Below are positions 1 to 6,802 of a stretch of 6,802 bases of DNA, piece after piece. The first letter of the stretch is position 1, and the number at the start of each line of letters is the position of its first letter. A program made the position numbers and the translations under genes. Location of the stretch: contig CAMRVW010000109.1 in the NCBI GenBank assembly GCA_947054185.1, positions 1 to 6,802 of the forward strand, read 5' to 3'. Source of the stretch: an uncultured Rikenellaceae bacterium. Its GTDB lineage: Bacteria > Bacteroidota > Bacteroidia > Bacteroidales > Rikenellaceae. The notes beneath the pieces are model-generated. The model made no database searches. It was not told the origin of the DNA and worked only from the letters and a program-made list of their open reading frames with translations.

Positions 1-73
1 GTTTCCACACCCTTTCCGCGAGAGCCATGGCCCATGTTTGAATATCATTCAGGCAAAAAACCTCATGGGCAAA

Positions 74-130
74 ACAGATATACCATAAATGTGTAAGACG
101 TATGTCGAAACACATTTATGGTATATCTGT
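74..130. repeat. Inverted repeat with perfect 21-bp AT-rich arms and a 15-base spacer
   Basis: The left arm (74-94) begins ACAGATATACC and the right arm (110-130) ends GGTATATCTGT. All 21 positions are complementary. The spacer (95-109) holds a small GAC/GTC pairing (97-99 with 104-106). The match stops sharply at both ends (A opposite A at 73/131 and at 95/109), and no flanking target duplication is visible. The sequence is AT-rich, unlike the GC-rich surroundings. As RNA it would be a long hairpin on either strand, followed by weak T-rich DNA (TTTGCC then TTTTTT on minus; ACTTTATCTTTAG on plus). It could be a bidirectional terminator, a DNA-binding or recombination site, or a remnant of a small element. 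The repeat is certain; its role is not. Confidence 0.95.
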
Positions 131-160
131 ACTTTATCTTTAGTTTGTCCTCAATATCTC

Positions 161-180
161 AAAAGGGGGTCCGTGACCCC
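161..180 (-). terminator. Probable intrinsic terminator of the transporter operon
   Basis: Read on the minus strand, GGGGTC-ACG-GACCCC forms a perfect 6-bp GC-rich stem (positions 180-175 with 171-166) around a 3-base loop. It is followed by CC-flanked TTTT (164-161). It begins about 58 bases after the stop codon of the last permease gene, where an operon terminator is expected. The T-run is short (four), and a neighbouring CCCTTCC/GGGAGGG pairing could compete, so this is a probable rather than certain call. Confidence 0.55.
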
Positions 181-238
181 TCCCCCGGAAGGGCCGCCGG
201 AGGCAGTTCCCGCAATGCAAACGGCAGCCCCCGCCCCG

Positions 239-2596
239 TCACTCGGCCTTGATGCTGTCGACGGGGTTGGAGTTGGCCACGTGGAGGTTCTGCAATGTCA
301 CTGTCATGAGCGTCAATGCCGACACGGCGGCGAACACGGCGGCAAACACCCACCAGTGCATGGGTGTGCGATATGCAAATCTGGCGAGCCAGCTGTCAAT
401 GCCGTAATATGCCACCGGCACCGCTATGACGAAACATACCGACAATATTATGACATAACCCCTGTTGAACATGAGCAGTATCTGCGCCGTCGACGAGCCG
501 AGCACCTTACGCAGAGCCACCTCCCGACGCTTGTAACTGCTCTCGAAGACCACCAGACCGAACACCCCCACTATGGATATTAGCACGGCTATGGCGCTGA
601 AGAGGGTGATGAGCCGGCCGACCCTGCGCTCGCTCTCATACAACTGCTGTATCACGTCGTCATAGAAACGCACCGTGAAGGGGTAATAAGGGTCGAGCCT
701 GCCGAGCGTCGCCGTCACATGATCCATGGCGGCGCCAAGGTCGCTGCCGGCCTTGACCCTCGCATAGGCGGCACGATAGTAACGGTCGTTATCCTTACCC
801 CACTTATACTTGCCCCACACTATGAAACACATGGGCGACACCTCCGACCGGCACGAGCCGAACTTGACGTCAGACATGAAACCTATTATCTCGTCATCGC
901 CAATCTTGTCACCCACCTTGAGGTCGTAAGCCTTGCGCGCCGCCTCGTTGAAGACATAAGAGCCGTGCCCCTTAATGTCGTCGTCGGAGCGAAACCCGCG
1001 TCCCTCGGTCACCTCTATGCCCAACACCTCGACAAACGACGGCGATACGGGCATCACCTCGTAACTTATCTCCCTGCCGCCAAACTCGCGTCCCCAACGC
1101 ATGTAACTGTCCTGGCTCGAGAGTATCTGCTCGGCCCATGTCACACGGTCAATGCCGGCAAAGGCGCAAAGCTCGCTCTCCAGCGTCTTGGGGTTGTCGT
1201 TCAGATGCTTGTTGAGCTCTATCACTATCAGCCTGTCCTTGTCGTAACCCATGGGCAGCCTCATCATATACCTGTTCTGCAACGACATGAACACGGCAGC
1301 CGTTATGAGGGCAAAGGAGGCGACAAACTGAACGCCCACCAGACAGTTACGCAGACGCCGCCCCTTTGGCGAGAGGGCGAAAGTGCCCTTAAGCACCAAC
1401 GCAGGCGCAAACGAGGTGATGTAAAACGCAGGATATATGCCCGCCAACACACCCACGGCAACGGCAATGAGCGCCGTGCCGACCACTATGGGCCACTGCG
1501 CGGCAAACGACATGTCGGCATCGACAATGGATGAGACAAACCCCGTCAAGGCCCAATATATCACCCCCACGGCCATGAGCCACGCCACAAAACATATAAC
1601 GACCGCCTCGACCAACAGCCCCGCACGCAGGCTGCGGTCAGAGCTGCCCAACACCTTGCGCGTGTTGATGCTCTTTATGCGCATGGGCGTGAGGGCGGTG
1701 CTGAAGTTGGTGAAGTTGATGGCCGCAATGAGCAGTATTATCACGGCAATGGCCATCAACACATATATGGTGCCCCTGTTGGCCTTGGGCATGTTGTCAA
1801 AGAGGAATCCTTCATCGAAGTGAAGCCCGTCCAATGGCGAGAGCTGCAATGAGAGCAGCTTGCCGTCAAAATATTGCTTGTCGTCTATAAACCTGACTTT
1901 GAGCATATCGGCCACCGCGGGCATATTGGCGGCGTCGTCCAAACGCATGAAACACATATAGTTCCAGTTGTTCCACATGTTATAGTTGTCGTCGTCGGGG
2001 AGGCGATGGTATATGATGTTGCGCATGGACGAGTTGCGCGGGAAGTCTTTGAACACGCCGCACACCACGCCTCTCAACTTGCCGTCGTCGGTGTTTATCA
2101 GGCGCCTGCCCAATGCCGGCTCCTTGCCGAAGAGCCGTCGGGCCATGCTCTGAGGTATGATGAGGGCATCGGGTGTCGAGAGGGCATCTTTTCCGCCCTC
2201 GACCATCTCGAAGTCAAAGACATCCAACAGCTCGGCGGTGACTCCCCAGCTGGGGTCGCGATAGCTGTTGCGCGACTTGTCGCCCTCTATGTAATAGGGC
2301 GGGTCAAACACCCACGAGTTGACTATGGCGCCGGCCTTTATGTGCGGCGACGAGGCGAACACCTCACGTGAGAATGGACGCGAGAATACCACGGCGTCGG
2401 TCCGGCCGTCATTGTACGACAGGCGGAATATGTTGCCGGCCTCGGGCTGACACGAGTCGAAACGGAGGTCGTAATCGATCTGCATCATTATCACCATAAA
2501 GGCGGCAAAGGCAGCGCACAGCCCCAATACATTGAGCGTCATCGCCACCTTGAAGCGGCGGAAGAGCCCCAAAAAATTTCTATAAAAAGTCTTCAT
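239..2596 (-). CDS. FtsX/MacB-type ABC transporter permease, second of two
   Basis: This is the second inner-membrane permease of the operon, 785 residues. It has the same duplicated architecture as its neighbour, with hydrophobic segments near 18-40, 274-298, 324-352, 368-397, 417-438, 659-684, 710-733 and 747-768, and periplasmic domains at ~41-273 and ~439-658. The coupling motifs are MRIKSINTRKVLGSS (305-319) and RREVALRKVLGSS (690-702). INFTNFSTALTPMRIKS is a hallmark of this Bacteroidetes permease family, and NPVDSIKAE is the usual type of C-terminus. The open frame reaches a GTG at 2635, but I chose ATG at 2596. It gives the conserved N-terminus MKTFYRNFLGLFRRFKVA, and the GTG lies inside a terminator-like hairpin. 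No Shine-Dalgarno sequence precedes the ATG, only a T-rich stretch. It is the last gene of the operon, with a probable terminator 58 bp beyond its stop. Confidence 0.94.
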   Translation of the reverse strand: MKTFYRNFLGLFRRFKVAMTLNVLGLCAAFAAFMVIMMQIDYDLRFDSCQPEAGNIFRLSYNDGRTDAVVFSRPFSREVFASSPHIKAGAIVNSWVFDPPYYIEGDKSRNSYRDPSWGVTAELLDVFDFEMVEGGKDALSTPDALIIPQSMARRLFGKEPALGRRLINTDDGKLRGVVCGVFKDFPRNSSMRNIIYHRLPDDDNYNMWNNWNYMCFMRLDDAANMPAVADMLKVRFIDDKQYFDGKLLSLQLSPLDGLHFDEGFLFDNMPKANRGTIYVLMAIAVIILLIAAINFTNFSTALTPMRIKSINTRKVLGSSDRSLRAGLLVEAVVICFVAWLMAVGVIYWALTGFVSSIVDADMSFAAQWPIVVGTALIAVAVGVLAGIYPAFYITSFAPALVLKGTFALSPKGRRLRNCLVGVQFVASFALITAAVFMSLQNRYMMRLPMGYDKDRLIVIELNKHLNDNPKTLESELCAFAGIDRVTWAEQILSSQDSYMRWGREFGGREISYEVMPVSPSFVEVLGIEVTEGRGFRSDDDIKGHGSYVFNEAARKAYDLKVGDKIGDDEIIGFMSDVKFGSCRSEVSPMCFIVWGKYKWGKDNDRYYRAAYARVKAGSDLGAAMDHVTATLGRLDPYYPFTVRFYDDVIQQLYESERRVGRLITLFSAIAVLISIVGVFGLVVFESSYKRREVALRKVLGSSTAQILLMFNRGYVIILSVCFVIAVPVAYYGIDSWLARFAYRTPMHWWVFAAVFAAVSALTLMTVTLQNLHVANSNPVDSIKAE

Positions 2597-2619
2597 GAAA
2601 AAATGTCGATGAAAGTTTG

Positions 2620-2670
2620 AAAAAGCCGTCCGCACCCCGGGCAGGGAGCCGCGACAGGGAACGGACAGGC
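2620..2670 (-). terminator. Terminator-like hairpin between the two permease genes (possible attenuator)
   Basis: On the minus strand GCCTGTCCG (2670-2662) pairs with CGGACGGC (2632-2625), giving eight pairs with one bulged T (opposite A2667 on plus). The T-run TTTTT (2624-2620) follows directly. The enclosed 29 bases are GC-rich and can fold further. It lies 11 bases after the stop of the first permease gene and ends 23 bases before the ATG of the second. The form is that of a rho-independent terminator, so it may reduce read-through and lower the level of the second permease, or protect the upstream message end. The large loop region and the bulge keep confidence moderate. Confidence 0.4.
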
Positions 2671-2681
2671 CACAAGAGAGA

Positions 2682-5012
2682 TCATTTGTTATGGTTTATG
2701 CTATCTATGGGGTTGGCGTTGGCCGCCTTATGGCTCTGCAAAAAGACGACTGTCACCGACACCACCAGACAGAAGAGCCCCGCAGCAATGAATATCAACG
2801 GATTGAGCGATATGCGGTAAGAGTAATCGGAGAGCCACCGGCTCATCAGATACCACACCACGGGCGTCGCCACCACGAATGCGATGCCCACATAGCCCAC
2901 AAACGCCCCTATCAGCCTCAACATCACCCCGCGCGAGTCGGAGCCGAATATCTTGCGTATGGCCACCTCCTGCGCGCGCTGACGTATGAAATAGGTGGAT
3001 ATGGCAAGCAGCCCGAGCATTGATATCAAAAGGGCGATGCAGCCGAATATTATCACTATCTTGGTTGTGCGCAGCTCCATCTCGAACGAGTCGCGCACCT
3101 GGTCTTCAAGCAGCTTTGCCGAGAACATGATGTTGCCGCAATGGTCGCTGCACATGCGGTTAACCTGGCTGTAAGCGGCGTCGGTGTCGCCCTGCAACTC
3201 GACCACTATGCTCCACGGATATTTCACCTCGGGCTCCACACGCACTATGGTGGGCTGATAACGGCCTGTGACGTTGCCGTGCCTGAAGTTGCCCACCACG
3301 CCGGCAATGGATCTGGAGTTGCCTCCGCCCGTGGTGTAACTGGGGGCATCCAACGGCAGCTCCATGGCCTCCATGGCACCCTCGGTGGGGTAACAGAGGC
3401 TATTGTCGGCCAAATGGTTGTCGCGCAACACACGGTACCCCATTATGGAGAAGGCCACAGTATCGGTCACTATCTCGTTTACAGACAAAAACTTGTCCTG
3501 ATAATATCCCGAGAGGTTGTTGCTTCCGCTCAGAGGCATGCCCTGCACGAGCCCCACACGCTTTACGAACGACTGCCCCTTCAGCTTGTCGACCAGTGCG
3601 GGCCAGTCGTGCATTGTCACGCCTATCTCCACAATGCCATCGGTGCGATAGCCCAACGGGGCGTTTATAAGATGCCGTGACTGGAGCGTCATGACTATGG
3701 ATGCGGCCACCAGGGCTATGGTGATGGCGTTCTGTATGACAATGAACACCTTGCTGAATACCATCTTGGTATTGCGCCTGAACGTGCCCCTCACCACGTC
3801 TATGGGGCTCACCGACGATATGAGCAGGGCGGGCAGCAGGCCCGACACCGCCCCTGTGGCCAATATCAGCGCCGCCGACGCCATTATCCACACGGGCGAG
3901 AGTATCACCGAGAGCTTCAGACGGGTGTTGAGCAGATCGCCCGCAAGGGGTGCCGCAAGATAGGCCAGCAGCCACCCCACCACAAACGATATCACCGTCA
4001 GTATGATGGTCTCGCCCATCAGGCGCACGAAGAGGTCGCCGCGCGACGATCCCAGCAGCCGCCGTGTGGCCATCTCCTTGGCGCGCTCGCCCGACTGGGC
4101 CACCGTCAGGTTGATGTAATTGAATATGGCGAAGAAGAGTATCAGCAGCCCCACCGACATGAGTATTATCACAAAACGTTTGTTGCCGCTGTTCAACACG
4201 CCATGCGATTCGGGCGAGAAATAGAGGTCGCCAAGACGCACAAACCCCACCTTGGTAAACATGCCGCGTATGTAAGGCCAATAGGTCTGCTTGAAATATT
4301 CGGCCAGGTCGTCCGCCTTGTCGTCGAGCGACGTGCCGGGCTCCAGACGCAGAAAGGCCACCGTCGAGCCGGCGTTGGAGTCGTTGTCAAGGCTTATGTA
4401 ACCGTTATATCTGTTGGCATGCTCCACGCGCACCATTATGTCGCAGTAAGGCACCACCGAGTTGTCAATGTCGGCCATGACGCCGCTTACCGTGTAATGG
4501 ACCGGCCCTTGACCCGACTCTATGGTCAACGACCGCCCCACGGGGTCGCCGCCGCCGAAGAGCTTGCGGGCGAAGGTCTCTGAGACGACGGCGTTGTCGA
4601 CGCTCTCAAACACCTTGTCGGCAGTGCCATTTACCAGAGGGAACGAGAAGAAGTTGAAGAAGCACGGGTCGACCAGCAGCGACCTGCCGTTAAGCTCGTT
4701 ATCGCCGCTTTTCACCCTCAGGTACGGAATGTTTTCGGCCACCACCGGGCAGGCCTGCACCACCTGCGGGTAACGCTCCTTTATGCGGTAAGCTATGGGC
4801 AGCGCCGACAGGGGGCCTATGTCGGTGGTCAGCACGCAGATGTCGTCGCGGTGAGTGTGCTGCTTGTCCACCGACAGCTCAGAGGTGGTGTAAACGGCTA
4901 TGATTATCACGAACATCAGCGACACCGACAGACCGAACACATCCACCATCGTGTACCACTTGTTCTTGCTCAGAAACTTGAGGAACGACTTTATATCCAA
5001 TAATCTATTCAT
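2682..5012 (-). CDS. FtsX/MacB-type ABC transporter permease, first of two
   Basis: This is an inner-membrane permease of the mechanotransmission (MacB/LolCE) type, 776 residues, complete. Hydrophobic segments are seen near residues 20-42, 279-301, 330-352, 370-396, 421-442, 651-675, 695-723 and 737-758. This is a duplicated layout: one helix, a periplasmic MacB_PCD-like domain (~43-278), a three-helix FtsX unit, then the same again (periplasmic part ~443-650). Each FtsX unit carries the cytoplasmic coupling motif: RAKEMATRRLLGSSR (310-324) and RAQEVAIRKIFGSDS (679-693). The C-terminus NPIDSINHNK is typical of the family. The start is ATG at 5012, behind an A-rich leader (AAAACAGTGAAAG), 69 bp after the ATPase stop. 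It differs from the next permease throughout, so the pair probably forms a heterodimer. That is an inference from gene order and family precedent. Substrate is unknown. Confidence 0.95.
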   Translation of the reverse strand: MNRLLDIKSFLKFLSKNKWYTMVDVFGLSVSLMFVIIIAVYTTSELSVDKQHTHRDDICVLTTDIGPLSALPIAYRIKERYPQVVQACPVVAENIPYLRVKSGDNELNGRSLLVDPCFFNFFSFPLVNGTADKVFESVDNAVVSETFARKLFGGGDPVGRSLTIESGQGPVHYTVSGVMADIDNSVVPYCDIMVRVEHANRYNGYISLDNDSNAGSTVAFLRLEPGTSLDDKADDLAEYFKQTYWPYIRGMFTKVGFVRLGDLYFSPESHGVLNSGNKRFVIILMSVGLLILFFAIFNYINLTVAQSGERAKEMATRRLLGSSRGDLFVRLMGETIILTVISFVVGWLLAYLAAPLAGDLLNTRLKLSVILSPVWIMASAALILATGAVSGLLPALLISSVSPIDVVRGTFRRNTKMVFSKVFIVIQNAITIALVAASIVMTLQSRHLINAPLGYRTDGIVEIGVTMHDWPALVDKLKGQSFVKRVGLVQGMPLSGSNNLSGYYQDKFLSVNEIVTDTVAFSIMGYRVLRDNHLADNSLCYPTEGAMEAMELPLDAPSYTTGGGNSRSIAGVVGNFRHGNVTGRYQPTIVRVEPEVKYPWSIVVELQGDTDAAYSQVNRMCSDHCGNIMFSAKLLEDQVRDSFEMELRTTKIVIIFGCIALLISMLGLLAISTYFIRQRAQEVAIRKIFGSDSRGVMLRLIGAFVGYVGIAFVVATPVVWYLMSRWLSDYSYRISLNPLIFIAAGLFCLVVSVTVVFLQSHKAANANPIDSINHNK

Positions 5013-5081
5013 CTTTCACTGTTTTTTGCGACCCCGAAGCACCCCTCCGAACGGACGTGTCGCGCAATCGGGCGCCGGGGG

Positions 5082-5762
5082 TTAGATAAACTCGCTCACC
5101 GACGATACTATGGTGCCGTCGAAGAGGTTGACGGTGCGGTGTGCGAAGCCGGCGTCGTGCTTGGAGTGGGTGACCATCACTATGGTGGTGCCCTCTTTGT
5201 TGAGCTCGGTGAGCAGCTGCATCACCTCGGCGCCGTTCTTGGAGTCGAGGTTACCCGTCGGCTCGTCGGCAAGTATTATCTTGGGGTTCGACACCACGGC
5301 ACGGGCTATGGCCACACGCTGCTGCTGTCCGCCCGAGAGCTGCTGGGGGAAGTGGCCGGCGCGGTGGCTTATGTTCATGCGTTTGAGCATGTCGGTGACC
5401 ATGCGTTTGCGCTCGGAGGCCTTCACGTTGAGATAGGTGAGCGGCAACTCCACGTTCTCATACACGTTAAGCTCGTCTATGAGGTTGAAACTCTGGAACA
5501 CGAAGCCTATGTTGCCCTTGCGCACCTGCGTACGCTCTTTCTCTTTGAGGTGGCCCACCTCGCGTCCCTCCAGATAATAGTTGCCCGAGGTGGGGTTGTC
5601 CAAAAGTCCCAATATGTTAAGCAGGGTCGACTTGCCGCACCCCGACGGACCCATGATGGCCACAAACTCGCCCTCTTTGACCTCCATGGATATATCGTTC
5701 AACGCAATGGTCTGCACCTCTTCGGTGCGAAAATGTTTGCTGAGTCCTTCGATCTTGATCAT
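5082..5762 (-). CDS. MacB/LolD-type ABC transporter ATP-binding protein
   Basis: This cytoplasmic ATPase powers the two FtsX-type permeases encoded just downstream. It is complete at 226 residues, the usual size for stand-alone LolD/MacB-type nucleotide-binding subunits. The motifs are intact and in order: Walker A GPSGCGKST (38-46), Q-loop Gln90 in FVFQSFNL, signature LSGGQ (142-146), Walker B IILADE with catalytic Glu167, D-loop NLDS (171-174) and switch His199 in VTHS. The stretch NVYENVELPLTY (99-110) is typical of the MacB/LolD subfamily. The start is ATG at 5762, which gives the usual short lead into the first strand (MIKIEGLSKHF). It is preceded by an A-rich leader with only a weak GAAAG element, normal for Bacteroidetes. 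E. coli MacB fuses this domain to the permease; here it is separate. It could be named after LolD or MacB, but no lipoprotein-sorting role can be shown. Confidence 0.97.
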   Translation of the reverse strand: MIKIEGLSKHFRTEEVQTIALNDISMEVKEGEFVAIMGPSGCGKSTLLNILGLLDNPTSGNYYLEGREVGHLKEKERTQVRKGNIGFVFQSFNLIDELNVYENVELPLTYLNVKASERKRMVTDMLKRMNISHRAGHFPQQLSGGQQQRVAIARAVVSNPKIILADEPTGNLDSKNGAEVMQLLTELNKEGTTIVMVTHSKHDAGFAHRTVNLFDGTIVSSVSEFI

Positions 5763-5846
5763 GATTCTTTCGTTTTTAAGTTTTTATTTCTGTCGTTTGC
5801 AATCTTGAATCTGCACGCTTTACGCGCTTTCACCCCGCCGGCTTGC

Positions 5847-5866
5847 CCTGTTGCGGCTTGTTGCGG
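5847..5866. repeat. Two tandem copies of a 10-bp unit in the adaptor-ATPase spacer
   Basis: CCTGTTGCGG is followed directly by CTTGTTGCGG, with nine of ten positions the same. They lie in the GC-rich half of the 141-bp spacer between the adaptor and ATPase genes. With only two units, this may be a chance or slippage product. No regulator-binding role can be argued from sequence alone. Confidence 0.5.
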
Positions 5867-5903
5867 GCGCACTCCCTGCCTCCTTCGCATGGCGGCCGTG
5901 CCG

Positions 5904-6802
5904 TCAATCGAGCACCAGCACCTGGTTGTCGCCATAGCTATCATAGCTCGACACTATCACCCTTTCGCCCGGCTCCAACCCCTCGAGCACCTCATAGTAC
6001 TGGGGGTTTTGGCGACCTATCTTTATGTTGCGCCTATAGGCCTTTTTACCGTCTTTGTCGAGCACGAATATCCAGTTTCCGCCGGTGCTCTGGAAGAATG
6101 TGCCGCGCGGTATCACCACGCTCTCGGTGGGACGCCCCAGCTCGAGGTTGATGTAATAGGTCTGGCCGCTGCGTATGTTGTCGGGGCGGTCGCCCGAGAA
6201 TACCATGTCGGTGCGGAACTTGCCGTCGCGCACCTCGGGATAGACCTTGCGCACGGTGAGCGCGAAGTCTGACCCCTGACGCTCGAAGGTGGCGCTAAGG
6301 CCGGGTTTTACACGGTCTATGTAATGTTCGTCTATCATGGCCTCGACCTTATAGTCCGACAGGTCGTTTATCTGGCCTATCTTCATGCCGGCCGACACGT
6401 TCTGCCCCAACACCACGTCGAGCATGCCCAACTCGCCGTCTATCTGCGATCGTATGTCGAGATGGGCCTTGCGCTCGTGCACCAGCCTTATGTTGCGGCG
6501 CATGTTGGCAAGGCTGCTCTCCATCTCGCTCATCTGAATGGTGCGCGATATGGAGTCCTGACGCAGACGCTCCACTATGAGGGCATATTTCTGTGTGGCC
6601 AGCCGGTAATCTTCCTGCGCCTTGAGATACTCCTCGCGGGCTATGAGGTCTTCCTCGTACAGCTTGCGGTGTTGTTCGTAAGAACGGCGGCTGCGGGCTA
6701 TATCGACATCGAGCTGCGCCTTTTCCAACCTGTTGTTGAGCTTGTCCTGCTCCATGGCCACCTGGGTGTTGCGCAGAAAGTTCTGCTTCTCGGCCAGCTG
6801 GG
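5904..6802 (-). CDS. HlyD/MacA-family periplasmic adaptor (membrane-fusion) subunit, N-terminus missing
   Basis: This is the periplasmic adaptor of an ABC efflux or export complex. It is expected to be anchored in the inner membrane and to bridge the permease to a TolC-type outer-membrane channel. The frame stays open to the right window edge, so about 298 C-terminal codons are visible. Whole family members are usually a little over 400 residues, so the N-terminal membrane anchor and first half of the lipoyl domain are lost. Visible residues 1 to ~115 are charged, Glu/Arg/Lys/Gln-rich and helical, as in the adaptor coiled-coil hairpin. The second lipoyl half follows (SQIDGELG, then LGQNVSAGMKIGQI), then a beta-barrel (YKVEAMIDEHYIDRVKPG) and a membrane-proximal domain (ESVVIPRGTFFQ to the end, with GLEPGERVIVSSYDSYG). 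The stop is TGA at 5906-5904. GTG at 6761 and ATG at 6755 are internal codons, not starts. The ATPase gene follows after 141 bp. Substrate is unknown. Confidence 0.93.
   Translation of the reverse strand, partial: QLAEKQNFLRNTQVAMEQDKLNNRLEKAQLDVDIARSRRSYEQHRKLYEEDLIAREEYLKAQEDYRLATQKYALIVERLRQDSISRTIQMSEMESSLANMRRNIRLVHERKAHLDIRSQIDGELGMLDVVLGQNVSAGMKIGQINDLSDYKVEAMIDEHYIDRVKPGLSATFERQGSDFALTVRKVYPEVRDGKFRTDMVFSGDRPDNIRSGQTYYINLELGRPTESVVIPRGTFFQSTGGNWIFVLDKDGKKAYRRNIKIGRQNPQYYEVLEGLEPGERVIVSSYDSYGDNQVLVLD

Noticed and set aside
1..41. Possible C-terminal tail of a plus-strand gene (FHTLSARAMAHV then TGA at 39-41), which would be convergent with the operon
   Set aside because: Only 12 codons are visible. 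The other two plus frames are also open at the edge and the minus strand offers starts of its own (ATG at 28 and 35). Nothing distinguishes a real gene end from chance.
74..130. An invertible promoter (phase-variation) cassette
   Set aside because: The arms enclose only 15 bases, too little to carry a promoter. Inversion would change nothing outside the spacer, and no recombinase gene is in the window.
89..583. Plus-strand open frame of 164 codons starting inside the inverted repeat
   Set aside because: Most of it lies antisense to the well-supported second permease gene. Its product is rich in His, Arg and Pro, as expected from reverse-reading a GC-rich coding sequence, and has no recognisable domain.
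719..1534. Long plus-strand open frame (271 codons) opposite the second permease
   Set aside because: It is fully antisense to a conserved gene with intact family motifs, and its protein has a low-complexity His/Arg-rich composition.
3400..4281. Minus-strand open frame of 293 codons within the first permease gene
   Set aside because: It is a shifted frame inside an uninterrupted 776-codon permease gene. Its product has no helices or motifs, and there is no sign of a frameshift in the parent frame.
5763..5903. A promoter for the ATPase and permease genes in the 141-bp spacer
   Set aside because: I looked on the minus strand for the Bacteroidetes -7 element (TAnnTTTG) and -33 TTG element and found no match. 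The AT-rich half before the ATPase start is explained as a translation leader.
5139..6272. Plus-strand open frame of 377 codons spanning the ATPase gene and part of the adaptor gene
   Set aside because: It runs antisense across two conserved genes and the spacer between them. Its length reflects few stop codons on the reverse of GC-rich coding DNA.

Overview
This window holds most of one transport operon, read entirely on the minus strand (right to left). The genes look like those of a GC-rich member of the order Bacteroidales. The evidence is the gene order (periplasmic adaptor, ABC ATPase, two long non-identical FtsX-type permeases), the family-specific permease motifs, weak or absent Shine-Dalgarno sequences, and AT-rich leaders before ATG starts. 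A Muribaculaceae- or Barnesiellaceae-like gut bacterium would fit, given the heavy use of the ATA isoleucine codon in GC-rich DNA. The family cannot be fixed from this sequence alone.

Layout in transcription order. (1) 6802-5904: the C-terminal ~298 codons of a HlyD/MacA-type membrane-fusion (periplasmic adaptor) protein, cut by the right window edge. (2) 5762-5082: a complete MacB/LolD-type ABC ATPase of 226 residues with all nucleotide-binding motifs. (3) 5012-2682: a complete FtsX/MacB-type permease, 776 residues. (4) 2596-239: a second complete permease of the same architecture but different sequence, 785 residues. (5) 238-1: non-coding DNA holding a compact GC-rich hairpin with a T-run (probable operon terminator, 161-180) and a separate AT-rich inverted repeat with perfect 21-bp arms (74-130).

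The four proteins should form a MacAB-like machine. The ATPase would dimerise on the cytoplasmic face of the two permeases, probably as a heterodimer. The adaptor would couple periplasmic movements of the permeases to an outer-membrane TolC-type channel, which is not in this window and may be encoded upstream, beyond the right edge. The substrate cannot be told from sequence.

The operon itself is a familiar type, and I found no convincing new system. The points worth a second look are non-coding: the perfect inverted repeat at 74-130, a terminator-like hairpin between the two permease genes, and unusually GC-rich structured spacers between genes of one operon.
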